Below, piece after piece: positions 29,732 to 41,735 of a stretch of DNA of 64,000 bases. The first letter of the stretch is position 1. Every line of letters starts with the position of its first letter. The stretch covers positions 27,674,501 to 27,738,500 of the forward strand of contig OY821786.1 of the NCBI GenBank assembly GCA_963682175.1, read 5' to 3'. The translations under genes were made by a program, and so were the position numbers. The notes beneath the pieces are model-generated. The model saw only the letters and a program-made list of their open reading frames with translations. It was not told where the DNA came from and searched no databases. This DNA comes from Triglochin maritima. Its lineage: Eukaryota; Streptophyta; Magnoliopsida; Alismatales; Juncaginaceae.

Positions 29732-32165
29732 TTGAGAATGAACATAATGAGTTTATACCTACATGCCTGCTGACTGGTTGGCGCAATCGCAAGCTCAATG
29801 CGGCAACACGGAAAGATCATTTCCCATTGCCATCCATTGATCAGATGTTGGAAAGGTTGGCCGGACAGGAGTATTATTGTTTTCTGGATGGATACTTCGG
29901 CTACAACCAAATCCCATAGCCCCTGAGGATCAAGGGAAAACCACATTTACATGTCCTTTTGACACGTTCGCTTACCACTGCATGCCCTTTAGGTTACGTA
30001 ACACGCTGGCAACATTTCAAAGGTGTATGATTAGTATCTTCTCCGATATAGTGGAGTGTTTCTTTGAGATTTTCATGGACGACTTCTCCATATTTGGCGC
30101 TTCCTTTGATGATTACCTTCATCACCTGGGCCTTGTCCTCAAGAAATGTCGTGAGAAGAACCTCACTCTTAATTGGGAGAAATGTCACTTTGTGGTTAAG
30201 TGATGGATCGTACTTGGTCATGCGGTCTCCAGTAGGGGAATGAAGGTCGATCCCGTCAAGGTAGGTCTTATTGTAAATCTACCACCACTACATAATGTGA
30301 AGGATATTTGTGCCTTTTTGGGGGCATGCTTGATTCTATCGGCAGTTCATTTGGGACTTTAGTAAAATTGCTCAACCTCTCATCACTTTGTTGGCCAAGG
30401 ATGTCAATTTTGAGTTCACACCGGATTGCCGCCATGCCTTTTTAACCTTGAAGAAATTGCTAACTTCAGCTCCCATAATTAAGGCACCAGAGTGAACCGA
30501 ACCCTTCGAGTAGTTGTGTGATGGATCTGACTTTGCTGTGGGAGCAGTGAACGATTGGACAAATTACCTTATGTGATCTACTATACCAGTAGAACACTCA
30601 ATGATGCCCAATAGAACTACACTTTGACGGAGAAAAAATTCTTAGCGATCATATTCACTTTGGAGAAATTCTGTTTGACTTGATTGGCTCCCAAGTGATT
30701 ATATACTCTGATCACACAACCATCAAGCACCTCATGGAGAAGAAAGATGTCAAATCTTTACTCTTGAGATGGATCTTGTTATTACAAGAATTCTATCTAA
30801 AGACTCGAGACAAAAAAGGTGTGAAAACGTAGTAGCGGACAACTTGTCTCGCTTTGAGACGACCAACCCACAAGACCAAATTATCAATGACAAATTTCCT
30901 GACGAGCAATTGTTCATGATCGAGGATAACCCCTGGTTTGCTAACATCGTGAACTACCTCGTGACCGAGCAACTTCCTGTAGGTTGGTCAAAATCTGACC
31001 AAGCCAAATTTAGATCTATGTTAGATTTTTTCACTGGGATGACCCCTATCTATTAAAATACTATTATGACTAAATTTTCAGGTGGTGTTCCCAAATAGTG
31101 AGTGGACACTTTAGAGCAAAGAAAACTGCCACGAAGGTGCTCGAATTTGTATTTTACTAACTATCACTATTCTATGATGCTTACCATTTTCGTAAGCAAT
31201 GTGATAGGTGTCAGTGCCTAGGCAAGAGAGAATGGCGAGATACGATGATATGATGCGTTTGCTAAATATCTTCGTCGTCGATATCTTCGGTGTCTTTACA
31301 TTCTGGCGGTTTCCTGAATTTGTTCAGGAATGTTTACATTTTGGTGGTTGTTGATTATGTGTCCAAGTGGATTTAGGCTATCCCCACAAAAGACCAATGA
31401 CAACAAAGTTGTCACCAAAAGTTTTAGGGTCATTTTTGCACGATTTAGTACACCTCGTACCCTAATCAACGACTAGGGCTCCACTTCTATAATTGCTCCT
31501 TTGAAGCACTTATGAGGAAGTATTTGATCACCCACAAGCTTGTGACCCCATATCATACACAAATTTGTGGGCAGGTTGAAATTTATAACCGTCAACTAAA
31601 GTAAATCCTTTAGAAGACGGTTAATTTCTCACGGCATGATTGGTCTACTAAGGTTAATGATGCGTTGTCGGCTTTATAAGACCAATTTGGGTATGTCCCT
31701 TTATCGGCTAGTGTACGTCAAGACTTACACCTACCCGTTGAGCTCGAGCATCGTGCCTTTTTGGCGATCAAGAACTTGAATATGAATCTTGATCAAGCAG
31801 GGGTGCAATGTAACCTCGACATCGTGGAGTTGGAAGAGTTGCGCAATTATGCGTATGAAAATGTCAAAATTCATAAGTCTCGTGCCAAACGTTTCCTGAT
31901 CGTACGATTAAGTGAAAAGTGTTTACCGTCGGGTAGATGGCGTTGCTCTACAACTCCTGGTTTCATCTGTTTCCGGGTAGGCTCTGCAGTCGCTAGTCTG
32001 AACCATTTATTGTGCAAATCATATTCACTCATGGAGCAATTAAAATCCTGAACCCAAGGAATAGGGACGTGTTCAAAGTTAATGGACAACGCCTCAACCT
32101 TACTTGGAGGAGTTCACCAGCTAATGTCGAGGAGGTCATGATCCTTCGTGAACCTCCCTCTCACT
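29732..32165 (+). pseudogene. E3 Athila-like pol: reverse transcriptase, RNase H, integrase
   Basis: The sequence begins abruptly inside RT (ENEHNEF, then RKLNAATRKDHFPLPSIDQM). RT continues with FLDGYFGYNQIP, CPFDTFAYHCMPF and the catalytic FMDD at about 30072-30083. RNase H remnants follow near 30500-30750. A spacer-integrase region includes NPQDQIINDKFPDEQL (30880s). The integrase end region is recognised near 31740-31900 (LDQAGVQCNLDIVELEELRNYAYENVKIHK). Many stops and frameshifts occur, and parts of the integrase core are barely recognisable. It is an old copy of the autonomous lineage and cannot supply activity. Confidence 0.85.
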
Positions 32166-33273
32166 CAACCATTTGAATGGTTGTGAGTTCATTTTGTACA
32201 TTACTCTACAAAAAAAGAACAAGAAGAAAAAAATTCGGGTGACCCATTTGTTAACGTACTTGTTTTCCCTTCTTAAGTATCTCACAGGTTTTGGGGAATT
32301 CGGGTTTATGTCGATCAACATAACCATGAACTTCCTTTTACACTTCACGTTAGTGAGATCTTTTCTTTTTTATGCATAAATCTATGTAGTATCATACTTA
32401 CATTCATTGAGGACAATGCATGAAGTAATGTGTGTATGTGTGTGTGGGGGGGGGGGGGGTGCTTTACGTGTGTACATAGTCGAGTCTTTTTCCTTTTTCT
32501 TTTGTTTTGTTTTATTTGTATTGTTAGGGTCATGCTATTGTGTTGCATTTTACATTGATATATCTTGCTATACCATGATCATTAGATGACTTGCCTTCAA
32601 AATTTTCTTTCAAAATTTTCAGGTGTTTGAGAAAGAAAATGTTTTGTGTGTTTTCCGTGTGTTTAACATTTGAAAAACCGTTGAGAGGCAAAGTAAAAAG
32701 GAAGCTCCCTGAATTGACTTAAACAGGATGTATTAGGATATCTAGTACACCGATTTTAGGTCATATCTCTAATCGTAAGGATGCACCCCAGTTTTCCATC
32801 GGGAGGTGAGTAATCATAAGGTTTCAATACTAAAAAAAAATAAAGAAGACCACCCTGAATTTAGTGAGTTGAATAATTAAGGTTGCTCATATCTTTCACT
32901 TAAGTCCTTAATTAATTTGCACGAATGGTTCCCTAGGCTAGGTGTGTGTGGACAAGATACATATATAGAGTTGACCCGTAGGATTACCGTGTCCAATGAT
33001 CGACAAAAGTAGGTCCATCTATTCATGTTGCTAGGTTGAATAATGGATCAATGTTTGGATTTTGTGGGTATATCCGTTGAAAACTCTCAGGAGACAACAC
33101 TCCTCCTCCTTGGCGACAAGAATGTTTAACGACATGTTCCATATGCTAAGTGCAATTGTGATTCCTACGAAAGTGAGTTAGGATTTTCCTATTTGTTTTA
33201 TGTTTTTCTTTTCTTTCATTTTTCTCTTTCTTTGTTTTGTTCGGGACTAGGAAAAGGTAAGTGTGGGGGTATT
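32166..33273 (+). other. E3 3' noncoding block and polypurine tract
   Basis: This corresponds to the A1/C1 3' block but is shorter, with a deletion after about 32880. It contains an uninterrupted run of 14 G at 32446-32459 at the position of the internal G-run, the hairpin remnant at 33105-33124 and the polypurine tract GTGTGGGGG before the LTR. No gene is seen. Confidence 0.72.
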
Positions 33274-34455
33274 TGATTAGTAGCATATCATACATCGTAC
33301 TCATGTTATATATCCCTTATTTTACTACAATTTTGTGCTACTAGAGTGTTTTAATGTGTTTCAGGTTTTAGGTAATAAAGAAGAGAAAGGAAGAGAAAAT
33401 GACCTAAAGGCAAGAAGAAAGGACCTTATTGAAGATCTTGGACCTGTTTGTCATGCTCAACGACCCATCTACAATTCAAGAACGACCGAGATGATACCCA
33501 GATGGACATGAGCATTAGAAAAACATATCTAGTGCAAAAATCCATCATTATCATGATCTTGAGAAGTATTTAGGGAATTGAAATCAAAGGGGTCAAACCA
33601 GAGGACCTGGAGTGCACTCACGTGAAAACTGAATAACTAATGCTTGGAAGAATTCAGGACGGATCATTTAATCCGCCATTGGTGGATCATGTTGGTCCAA
33701 ATCCCCCCAAATTTCTCCCGTGGCCCGAACTTGCTTAAGAGAGAGCACCAGACCATGGAGACATGAATTACAATCTTCAGATTACTTCTAGATTCATCAA
33801 CACCTCTCTTTCTTCTATAAATACACTTGTAATCCTTTCCTTCTTCTTCCTTCTTCTCCCCATTAGGTTAGGTTTTATTTTCTTGCTTAGTAGTGTAGTG
33901 GAGGAGAGGAAATGTAAGCTTTTCTTCTTCATTAATCAAAGTTGTTGTTTATTTTTTGCCTTAATCTAGTTTTCTTTACTTGCTTATGAGTTGTTTTGCT
34001 TTTTTTGTTTTCTTGGTTATGGAGATGAGTAGAGAGTAGTCCATCACCATTGGGGGTGGAGGGTGATGTGAAGTGTTGATGTGTTGTATTAGTGTGTTTG
34101 TGTGTGTGTGTTTAATCCTAATCTTGGAGCCTCACATGAATTCTGTAGTCATTTAGTGGGTTCCTCACTCTTGCCTTTGATGTGCTAATGATCTCAGTTG
34201 ATGCTCAGCACATGCCTCGGTTAGTGGGCCTACTTTATGGGGAATAATGAGGTGAGGATCCGATTAGAGTAGTAAAGAGATAAGGATGGCATGTGGGAGC
34301 ATGTGCTCTTGTTGGCCTCATCTTGATTAATGTCTTGTATGTTTTAATGATAATGTATATCTTAATTCATGTGCAGACATAGTTGTGGTTTTGGTCATTA
34401 TGGATCCGGTTATGCATGTCATGAGCACTAAAATTGTATGCACACACAAACACAC
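33274..34455 (+). repeat. E3-type LTR, 3' truncated
   Basis: The LTR starts TGATTAGTAGCATATCATAC directly after the polypurine tract. A TATA box (TATAAATAC) lies near 33818. It stops in a CA-rich stretch (gcacacacaaacacac) and is followed at once by another LTR start. About 200 bases of its 3' end are absent compared with the next copy. Confidence 0.8.
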
Positions 34456-35899
34456 TTATTAGTAGCATATCATACATTGCATTCATACTATATATCCTTT
34501 ATTTTATCCCAATTTTGTGCTACTCAAGTGTTTGTTTGAAGTGTTTCAGGTTTTAGGCAATGAAGAAGAGAAAGGAAGAGAAAATGACCTAAATGCAAGA
34601 AGAAATGACTGATTTGGAAGCCTTTTAGAGCTCTTTATAATGTTCAAAGACTGGACTGAAAATCAGGAGGGACCCAAGTGAAAACTCGTACGGACCTAAG
34701 TGAAAACCCAGAGGGACCTCAGTGTACAGAAAAATATGTTGGGTACAAAAGACCATAAGGTCATGAACCTGAGCAGTAATTCAACAATTAAAACAAAACG
34801 GGTTCGAACCAATGGCTCTAGGTGCACCCCACACGCATAAAATGGTACATGTAAGCTACTCGTGAAATTAGAGGTCGATCCGACCCAAAAGATCCACCAC
34901 TGATGGATCCGGTTGGTCGGTTTGACCCTAAATTTCTCTAGTGGGTTGGGTTGTCGAGTCAGAGCAATATGATATCTGATTTACTGTCGTTTGATTGTGC
35001 CCAGATTCATCCAGACCCTCTACTCTTCTATAAATACACTTGTAATCCTTCCCATCCTTCCTTCTTCCCCCATTGGAATAGGTTTTATTTCTTTCTTAGA
35101 GTGGGTTTTATTTCTTTCTTAGAGTAGGTTTTATTTTTTTTCTTAGTAGCGTAGTGGAGGAGAAGAGAAACATTATTTTGTAATCTTTCTTTTTTAATCA
35201 AGTTTTAGTTCCATGTTGTTTATGTTCTTGTCTTTCATTTGATGCAATTTTTATTCAATTGCTTTCGTTATATTTAGTTTCTCTTACTTGTTCATGTGTT
35301 ATTTTTCTTTTGTCCTTTCCTTTGTTATGGATATGATTAGTAAGTAATCCATCCCCATTGGGGGGTGGAGAATGATGTGAAGTGTGAATGTTGTGAGATT
35401 GGTGTGTGTTTTATTCTTAATCTTGGAGCTTCACATGATTTCTATGGCCATTTTGTTGGGTTCCTCGCTCTTGCCTTGGTTGTGTTAATGGTCTTAATTG
35501 ATGCTTAACACATGCTTTGGCTAGTGGGCCAACTCTATGGGGAATGATGAGGTGAGGATAAGGTTGGAGTGGGTGCATGTGGCCTTGTTTGTCTTATCTT
35601 AATTAATGTATTGTATGTTTTAATGATGATGTTAAATCTTAATCCATTTAGAGACACTTTGGATTGTGGTCATTATAGTTTTCCATGTTATGCATGTCAT
35701 TAGCGTGTAACTGCACACACATGTATCACACACTACACTTTTGCATGCGTTCTCCACCTCCTCGATTAGGTACCCTCATTGTTCATTTTCTTCCCCACTC
35801 GAGTATGGTCGTCATCGACCCGAACTCACTCCTTGAGAACACGACCCAAATTTTCCACGTCTTCACTAATGTCGTGCACTTGCGGTAAATGAACTAATG
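34456..35899 (+). repeat. Second E3-type LTR in tandem
   Basis: The LTR starts TTATTAGTAGCATATCATAC (second base of TGATTAG changed) and runs through a TATA box near 35033 to about 35899, with GTGCACTTGCGGTAAATG near the end, the same region as the end of the C1 and A LTRs. Small tandem duplications are visible near 35080-35140 (ggttttatttctttcttag repeated). The exact 3' end and any target duplication are unclear. Confidence 0.72.
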
Positions 35900-35906
35900 A
35901 AATTAC

Positions 35907-37053
35907 ACAAAAGGATCAAACTCACCAAGAAGGCTTTCTTGGGGACACTAGTTTGCCTCTTCTGAGTGCAAATATGTTTGATAAATTTGGCATACAGTGG
36001 CATTTGATGAACAATATACAACAACAGAATGTTCACCTTGACTTGCCGTAATACCTCTACAATTTTAACTCAGTGCTCATTCCTTTTCTTTCCTAGTCTA
36101 TGGGGGTATGGTGCCTTGGGGAGACATAAATCAGAAGATTGAGCCTCAGGAATGGGTTCTTTGGGAGGCTCAGTACTCTTTTCCAGAGAGTCACTCAGGG
36201 GTTCAGACGCATGCATTTCAACTTGATTCCACCATCTTACCCGATCTCAAAGTATGAACAACATTTACATGTTGGGAGGATGGCTTTCCACGTTGTTAAC
36301 CTGATGCCTACCCTGAGAAGGTTGACCCCTAGAATTGGCCTCAGGTTGACTTGGCAACTGACCCTTCTCGCATTCATTGACCTGCTGAGCAAACTGGCAG
36401 ACTTGCACTTCAATTTCTTTAACCGACATGTTGTTGGCTGCAAGCATGGTTTGCGTGCTCTTTATGAACGCTTGAAGGGTTTGTTCTAGAGTGGAGACCA
36501 TTGGGTCAACCAGCTGTGGTAGTGGAGTTTTGTTTGAATAACTAGAGAATGAGGCTTGGGGAGGTTGGTGAGTTTGGGGGTTGAGACCTTTGAGGGTTGG
36601 TAGGTTGCTGATAAGTGGGGAGGGTGATAAGGTAGAGGTTGATGTTGAGCATGCAAGCTATGACCGTGGCCCCCACTAGATTCCCAATAGAAGTTAGGGT
36701 GGTTTCACCATCCCAGGTTGTAGGAGTGACTGTACGAGGTTGTTGTTGATACATCGCATTTGTATGCTCAGTATCGCTTGGAGCATAAGCACATTCCAAC
36801 CACTATGTCCCGTAAGTCCACACCTACTACAAGTGGGAGTAGTGACGTGAGCTACAAGAGTTTGGTCCAACTCTAAACTCTCTATCCTATGCATGAGAGC
36901 AATCATTTTTGCCTCATATGCGATAGTTGATTCGACTTGGTATGATCCAGCTCGACAATGTGTTTCATTTGGAAATCACCCTGACACATCTACTCCAACA
37001 TTGTGCGGGTGTTGTAGTTGAGGCCTTCATAAACAATCTGACACAATTATCAT
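35907..37053 (-). pseudogene. E4 gag-protease, middle part
   Basis: This is minus-strand Athila gag, colinear with E6 (about 56100-57310). It has a short piece leading into protease (kkaflgt-like region near 35930), the HEREK-type coiled-coil end, and the CSRCGLTGH knuckle near 36810, where the frame shifts before the final Cys. The MECAYAPSDTEH stretch follows. Frameshifts and stops are frequent. It is interrupted by the solo LTR at 37054 and continues at 38554. Confidence 0.8.
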
Positions 37054-38553
37054 TGTTGGTTTTTTGGCCTTAATCCTTGTTTTGATGATTTAATCAACCT
37101 AATCTTAATCATAAGTAATGTAGAGTAGCACACATATTGCATTGCATATATATAATTCATGTGCTAACCTCTACAGGTGATCAAGACTCATGGAAGGAAG
37201 GAAATCAAGTCAAGACTTGTAATAAAGCTATATGAAGACTTGTAATCTTGATTTTATTTTGATTCTTAGGAACATGTGTAAATTGAGCATACAAGAGCTA
37301 AAAACTTATCACATACACACTAGGTTCCTTAGAGAAGTCACACACAAAATTTCACCTTATTTGGACTTCATTAGATCACCCAAACCTTAGTCGGAAATCA
37401 CTTAAAACCTAAACCCAGAATTCCTGTGTGAAACCGGTCGACCGAACCAGTTCTCAGATCGACCGGTTTATAACAGACTCTCCACAGTGTTTTTACCGAA
37501 CTCTACCGGTCGACCAGTTATACCTTTTCGGTCGACCGATCCCGGATTTTAATATGGCCGTTTTCGTTGTCGTACTCCTATAACGATCGTATTCGTAGAA
37601 AACAAACTTAACCCCAAAATACATTCGGAAACCGGTCGAACGACGACCTTGGTTCGGTCGACCGGTTGAACAGAAACCAAATTCCCTGCTATCGGTCGAC
37701 ACATCTTCGTTCGACCGTGGCACCTTTGTCTCAACCGAATACCCTTATCGGTCGACCGCCCCATACTTTGGTTCGACCGATTAACTTAAGTAGAGTTAAG
37801 TTCTAGATCGTTTGTCCGACCGAGTATTCATTTGTTCGACCGTTCTCCTTGAAATCAAGTGAACGGGCGACCGGTTCTGTAGTTTCGGTCGACCGGTTCT
37901 GGACAGATTTGCAGCCCGATTTTCTGCTTTGTGTATCTTGCACAAAACCCAATCAAATCTTGTTCAAACGGCTAGAAATCTTTAGGAGCTTATAAATAGA
38001 GGATCAAGACATGTTGTTAACACAACTCTCCAACTCCAATTGTCCCAATACATTAGAGAGAAACCTCAATCCTCAAAGCTCCCATTTCTACACTCCATAA
38101 ACCTAAACTACACACACTTGATCAATCACTCATCCTACTCAAAGTGTGCTCAATTAGAGAGTGAATCCCACTCAGTTACAAAGTTTGTCTTGTCAAAAGA
38201 GTATAGACTTCGGTGAGAGCCCGAAGTGATCCTTCTCGGATTGTGAGAAGAGGATTCCAAGCTCGGCGAGGGTTGTTCGCGAGTTTGACGGTTGTAAGGC
38301 GTTGTCTCTCGGCCCGGAACGGGGAGCGGATAGTGAAGTCGTAGGCGGAGCTCGCGGAGTCGAGCGGAGCTTGCAAGAGAGGACTAGGACCCGGGTGGGG
38401 TGCCGAACCTCTATAAAAACGCCGAGTCGATTTGTGATTTGCTTGTTCCTTTTCCCTACTATTCTTTAAATTGTTTCCGCTGCGTTTATTGTTTGATTAG
38501 TTAGGGATTAGCGTAATAGTGATTAGTTGACCCATAACCCACACGATCCTACA
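37054..38553 (+). repeat. 1.5 kb solo LTR with many TCGA-centred dyads, family uncertain (possibly Ty1/copia)
   Basis: The sequence starts TGTTGGTTTTTTGGCC and ends GATCCTACA. It is flanked by the perfect 5-bp duplication atcat (37049-37053 and 38554-38558). The flanks join to give continuous E4 gag, colinear with E6 near 57315. No coding region is present. About a dozen copies or variants of CGGTCGACCG lie at 37435-37905, upstream of a TATA-like ATAAATAG near 37992. The ends and opening resemble copia LTRs I know of, but this is not proof. The strand is taken from the TATA position. Confidence 0.82.
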
Positions 38554-39291
38554 ATCATAACTCAAATCCATGATGAGGGCACTGCAAGAGAAGGTCCTTG
38601 AACCTCTCAAAGAAAGCATAAAATGATTCGGTCTCAGTCTGATACATTTGATGTATCTGGTGCCATAACTGTTGAGTCTTCCTTTGAGGGTTAGCATCTC
38701 TTTAGAAAGACGGTCACAAAGTCATCCCAAGACCGAATCAAGTTTGCCAGGAGGTTGTACATCCATTTCTTTGTATTATCCTTCAATGCAAAAGAAATCA
38801 TCCTCAACAAGACAAATGCTCGCCAAGTTGTTGAAGCTTGAACATGGAGCATAGCTCCTCGAATTCAAGTATAAAGATATACGGATCCTCCTTATTTGTT
38901 GTGAAGGTAAGAAGAATGCTCACATATTGAGGTTTTAATTCATAGTTGTTCCCGCATGCAGGCGGGAGAACTATGGAAGACAACTGCGGGGCCTGAACAG
39001 GATGGTCCACTCCCACAAAGTCATCGGTCGATCCTGTCGAGCTAAGGGTGGTGGTACTCCCATAACTCATTCCCGAGTCGGAGGAGGAGGAAACGATGTA
39101 CGTGGCAGTGGGAGTGGACCGAGGATCTCTATATATGAAACCCGAACTCCCCCACCTCCAAGCGACGACGAGGCCTCTTGCTCCAAGGGAGCTCGAGGCG
39201 GAGAAGAACGATCACCTAGACCATCTATCTCAACAACACGATCAACTCTCTCAAGCCGAGCACCCTCACCAAAACGAGTCAAACCTCGCAT
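38554..39291 (-). pseudogene. E4 gag, N-terminal part
   Basis: The start is the ATG at 39291 (MRGLTRFGEGARLERV), homologous to the E6 start (MRGWDRSSESARLERV). A Pro-rich region, ELKPQYVSI and DPYIFILEFEELCSMFKLQQL mark the entry to the gag core. Frameshifts occur after this motif. It continues leftward past the solo LTR. Confidence 0.8.
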
Positions 39292-39878
39292 AAAAGTACT
39301 CGACTCAACAACCACACACAAATAGAGAGTGTAATCAGAGGAGGAGCCTATAACACAGAATAAAGATGAGGAGAAGGCTCAAAAGAGAAGGGAAGAATCC
39401 CTAGAGCGAGTATCAGTAAGGGTGAGGGTAGAAGCCTAATCTAGCAAACACGACTCAAACAAGCTTAGGCTGGCTATGGGTCCTTAGACTAGACGATGCC
39501 TAACCATGACTCCCCACACACCCGAACGCCTCACCTCCCTCAGTCTAAGGTCACAAAGCCGAATGAGAAAGTCAAGACCCAGAGGTCCCAAAAGTCTCAA
39601 TGCAACTAAGCAAACGATGATGTTCATGCCTTGACGTCGAGAATGAGATTGTCTCCTAAGTGCGCCCAAATCCTAAGGGTCAATGTCTACTTGATTTTAG
39701 ATCAAGCCTTTTGATTAGGTGCGATTTTTGGGGCCAAGGAAGGGGTGATGAAATCCCTTACTTTTTCTTGTATGGGACACTCCCTTAGGGTATTTTGATC
39801 CTTAAACTAGCAATCAAGCCCTCCAATCAAACACTCACCTCACACTTGTACCAATGCCACCCTACTAACTAATGCATG
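39292..39878 (-). other. E4 leader
   Basis: This is untranslated Athila-like leader, colinear with the E2 leader (28105-28700) and partly with E6 (58064-58476). It has no gene. It is cut at 39878 by the start of a plus-strand LTR (E5). Confidence 0.72.
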
Positions 39879-39900
39879 TGATTGACATCATATTATTCAT
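39879..39900 (+). repeat. E5 LTR, first 22 bases
   Basis: TGATTGACATCAT is the A/C-type LTR start, on the plus strand. LINE2 interrupts the LTR after atattattcat (39890-39900). The rest of the LTR continues at 50151, where atatcatgcat is the imperfect second copy of the target site. Confidence 0.7.
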
Positions 39901-40375
39901 TTTTTTGCAAAGCAAAAGCGAGGCTTAGCCTCTAAGATTTATTAATCTAACATTGTTTATATCCTACAAAAAATTCCTAGTCTGCGGGTGTATAAGACAT
40001 GCATAACCGGTTTATCTCTACGACCTATTGAAACATCACTTTAAGCATTGTAGTTTAAGAAAAAAAATTATTCTCATCAAACATCAGAAGCTGGAGTTAT
40101 CTCCATGTGTCCTGAAAATGTCGCACTTCTCCTTCATCTTTCGCGAGCTTTGTAACTTTATCTCCCAAACACCGGATTATGTCTTTGACTACAACAGTGG
40201 TATCTACCGGTTGTTGCCTTTCGCCCTCGAATATCCTACGGTTCCGCTCGAGCCAACATTCGTGTATCATAACATTAAACACCCACCTTCTTACCACCTT
40301 GTCGAGTCGGCTTCCACTCACATGTGATAGTCGCATTGCCTCGCTATCTAGATTACTCTCCAAGCATGGGTTGAG
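39901..40375 (-). pseudogene. LINE2, 3' part: poly(A), 3' hairpin and ORF2 end
   Basis: On the plus strand this starts with a T run (the poly(A) tail on minus), then GCAAAGCAAAAG and the inverted repeat GAGGCT-T-AGCCTC (39920-39932), with AATAAA next to it, as in LINE1. ORF2 coding (40097-40375) gives MIHECWLERNRRIFEG and ends FQDTWR, homologous to LINE1 VFECWAERNRRCMEG and ending FATTWR. A2 interrupts it, and upstream ORF2 sequence is at 48595-50150. Confidence 0.85.
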
Positions 40376-41735
40376 CCGGCAAATACGGGTCGTCCACAGG
40401 GAGGTGAGTAGCCTCTTGTTTGTCAGAAATCAAGTGGCAAAAATGGGAGAAGAGATGTTATTATGCTAACCTACGCTACACTACACTACAAAGTAACACA
40501 TGCACAAGCAAACAACAAACGATGAATTAAAACTTAACTAAGAACGAAATAAGTGTGTTGGAAATCAGAAATGGAAAACCCCAAAGGGGTGGAGTGTGTG
40601 CACACATGTAAAAAGATGGTGAAGAATTCATTCTATAGGCACAAATGTAGGTAGTGTTTTCATGCATAGGAAGTGTCTAAAGGTTATGGCAAAACCTATC
40701 AATCCATTCACTAACCTAGTCGATTAACATTCATATACACAAGCTGGTTATTTCAGAACCTAAACAAGCATGGGAGGTGTCTAAGATGTGTGGCAAAACC
40801 CATCAAGTGTAGTATTCTACTCTAGTAAGAAAGCATACATTCACATTTATCAACTCAATCAAAATATAAAGCATTCATATCCATTCTTTAATGCATGTAT
40901 GAACATCATCTCCACCCCGAAACGGGATGTATCTACTCACTACACATTACTCTAACAATTAAACTAAAGAAGAAAAGAAACATTCTAACTACTTTAGCCT
41001 AGAATCAAAGAAATAAAACTAAGCTAAGTATGCATGCATAAAGAAACAACAAAAGAACAAAACAATGGAAAAATTATTTTATTAGATAACTCATATTGAA
41101 GGGAGCATTCTTCTCCACCTTGAAATTTTGCTCCAAGGCTTACTCCAAGTAGAGAGAATGCCACCAAGCAATGGGTCATTACAATAGAAGGTGAAGAGTT
41201 CTATTTATAGCAATAGAAAAAGGTAATCCGGGACAATCCCCCCGTATGGGACTAAACCAATACAAGAAATAGAATAAACACACTCTAATACATGTGCCCG
41301 CCAAGTCTTAGTGTATCCGGAGAGATCCGGACCACCAATTAACGGTCCCAGACCGCCAATCGGCGGTCCATCGGTTTTGGATCCATCTGGAATTTGTTGT
41401 GGGCTTTTCTGGATGTCTTTGTCGGTCTTTGATGCATATACTTTGTTTATTGGAGCTCCGACCCGAATCTAATTGCCAAAATACGCCCCATGATGGTGTG
41501 GAGTTTTCTGTTTTGCTCTTTGGTCCATTGGTCTTACGTTCAGGTCATTCTACCTTGCATCTTAGTCCACAGGTCTCACAATTAAGTCATTTTCCCTGCT
41601 TTGGGTCCTTTTATGCTTCATCTCTTCAAACCTATTTATTTTTGAAATTCAAACATAAAACTCATCACGTAGCATTGTTTAGGTGAAAGATAATGAATAT
41701 AATATACAAATATAAGCATGAAATGATGTCAATCA
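40376..41735 (-). repeat. A2 3' LTR, outer end truncated
   Basis: The LTR begins ccggcaaatacgggtcgtcc instead of the TGTTGAA... end, so about 40 bases of the LTR terminus are lost at the join with LINE2. The right end TGTCAATCA is intact at 41735. Two dyads lie near 41331-41370. The USE-like motif has decayed to gtatgggac. Confidence 0.85.

Noticed and set aside
29732..32165. E3 pol as the active partner that mobilises A1 and C1
   Set aside because: It is truncated at its start and full of stops and frameshifts; it only shows what kind of partner existed.
32446..32459. 14-G run as a quadruplex-forming regulatory site
   Set aside because: It sits exactly at the internal polypurine-like tract of the family and is explained as expansion of that G-run; a single run gives little support for a specific quadruplex role.
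37430..37910. Regularly recurring palindromes suggesting a CRISPR-like array
   Set aside because: Spacing and unit length are irregular, there are no true spacers, and the segment lies inside an LTR with a clean target duplication in a plant-type sequence.
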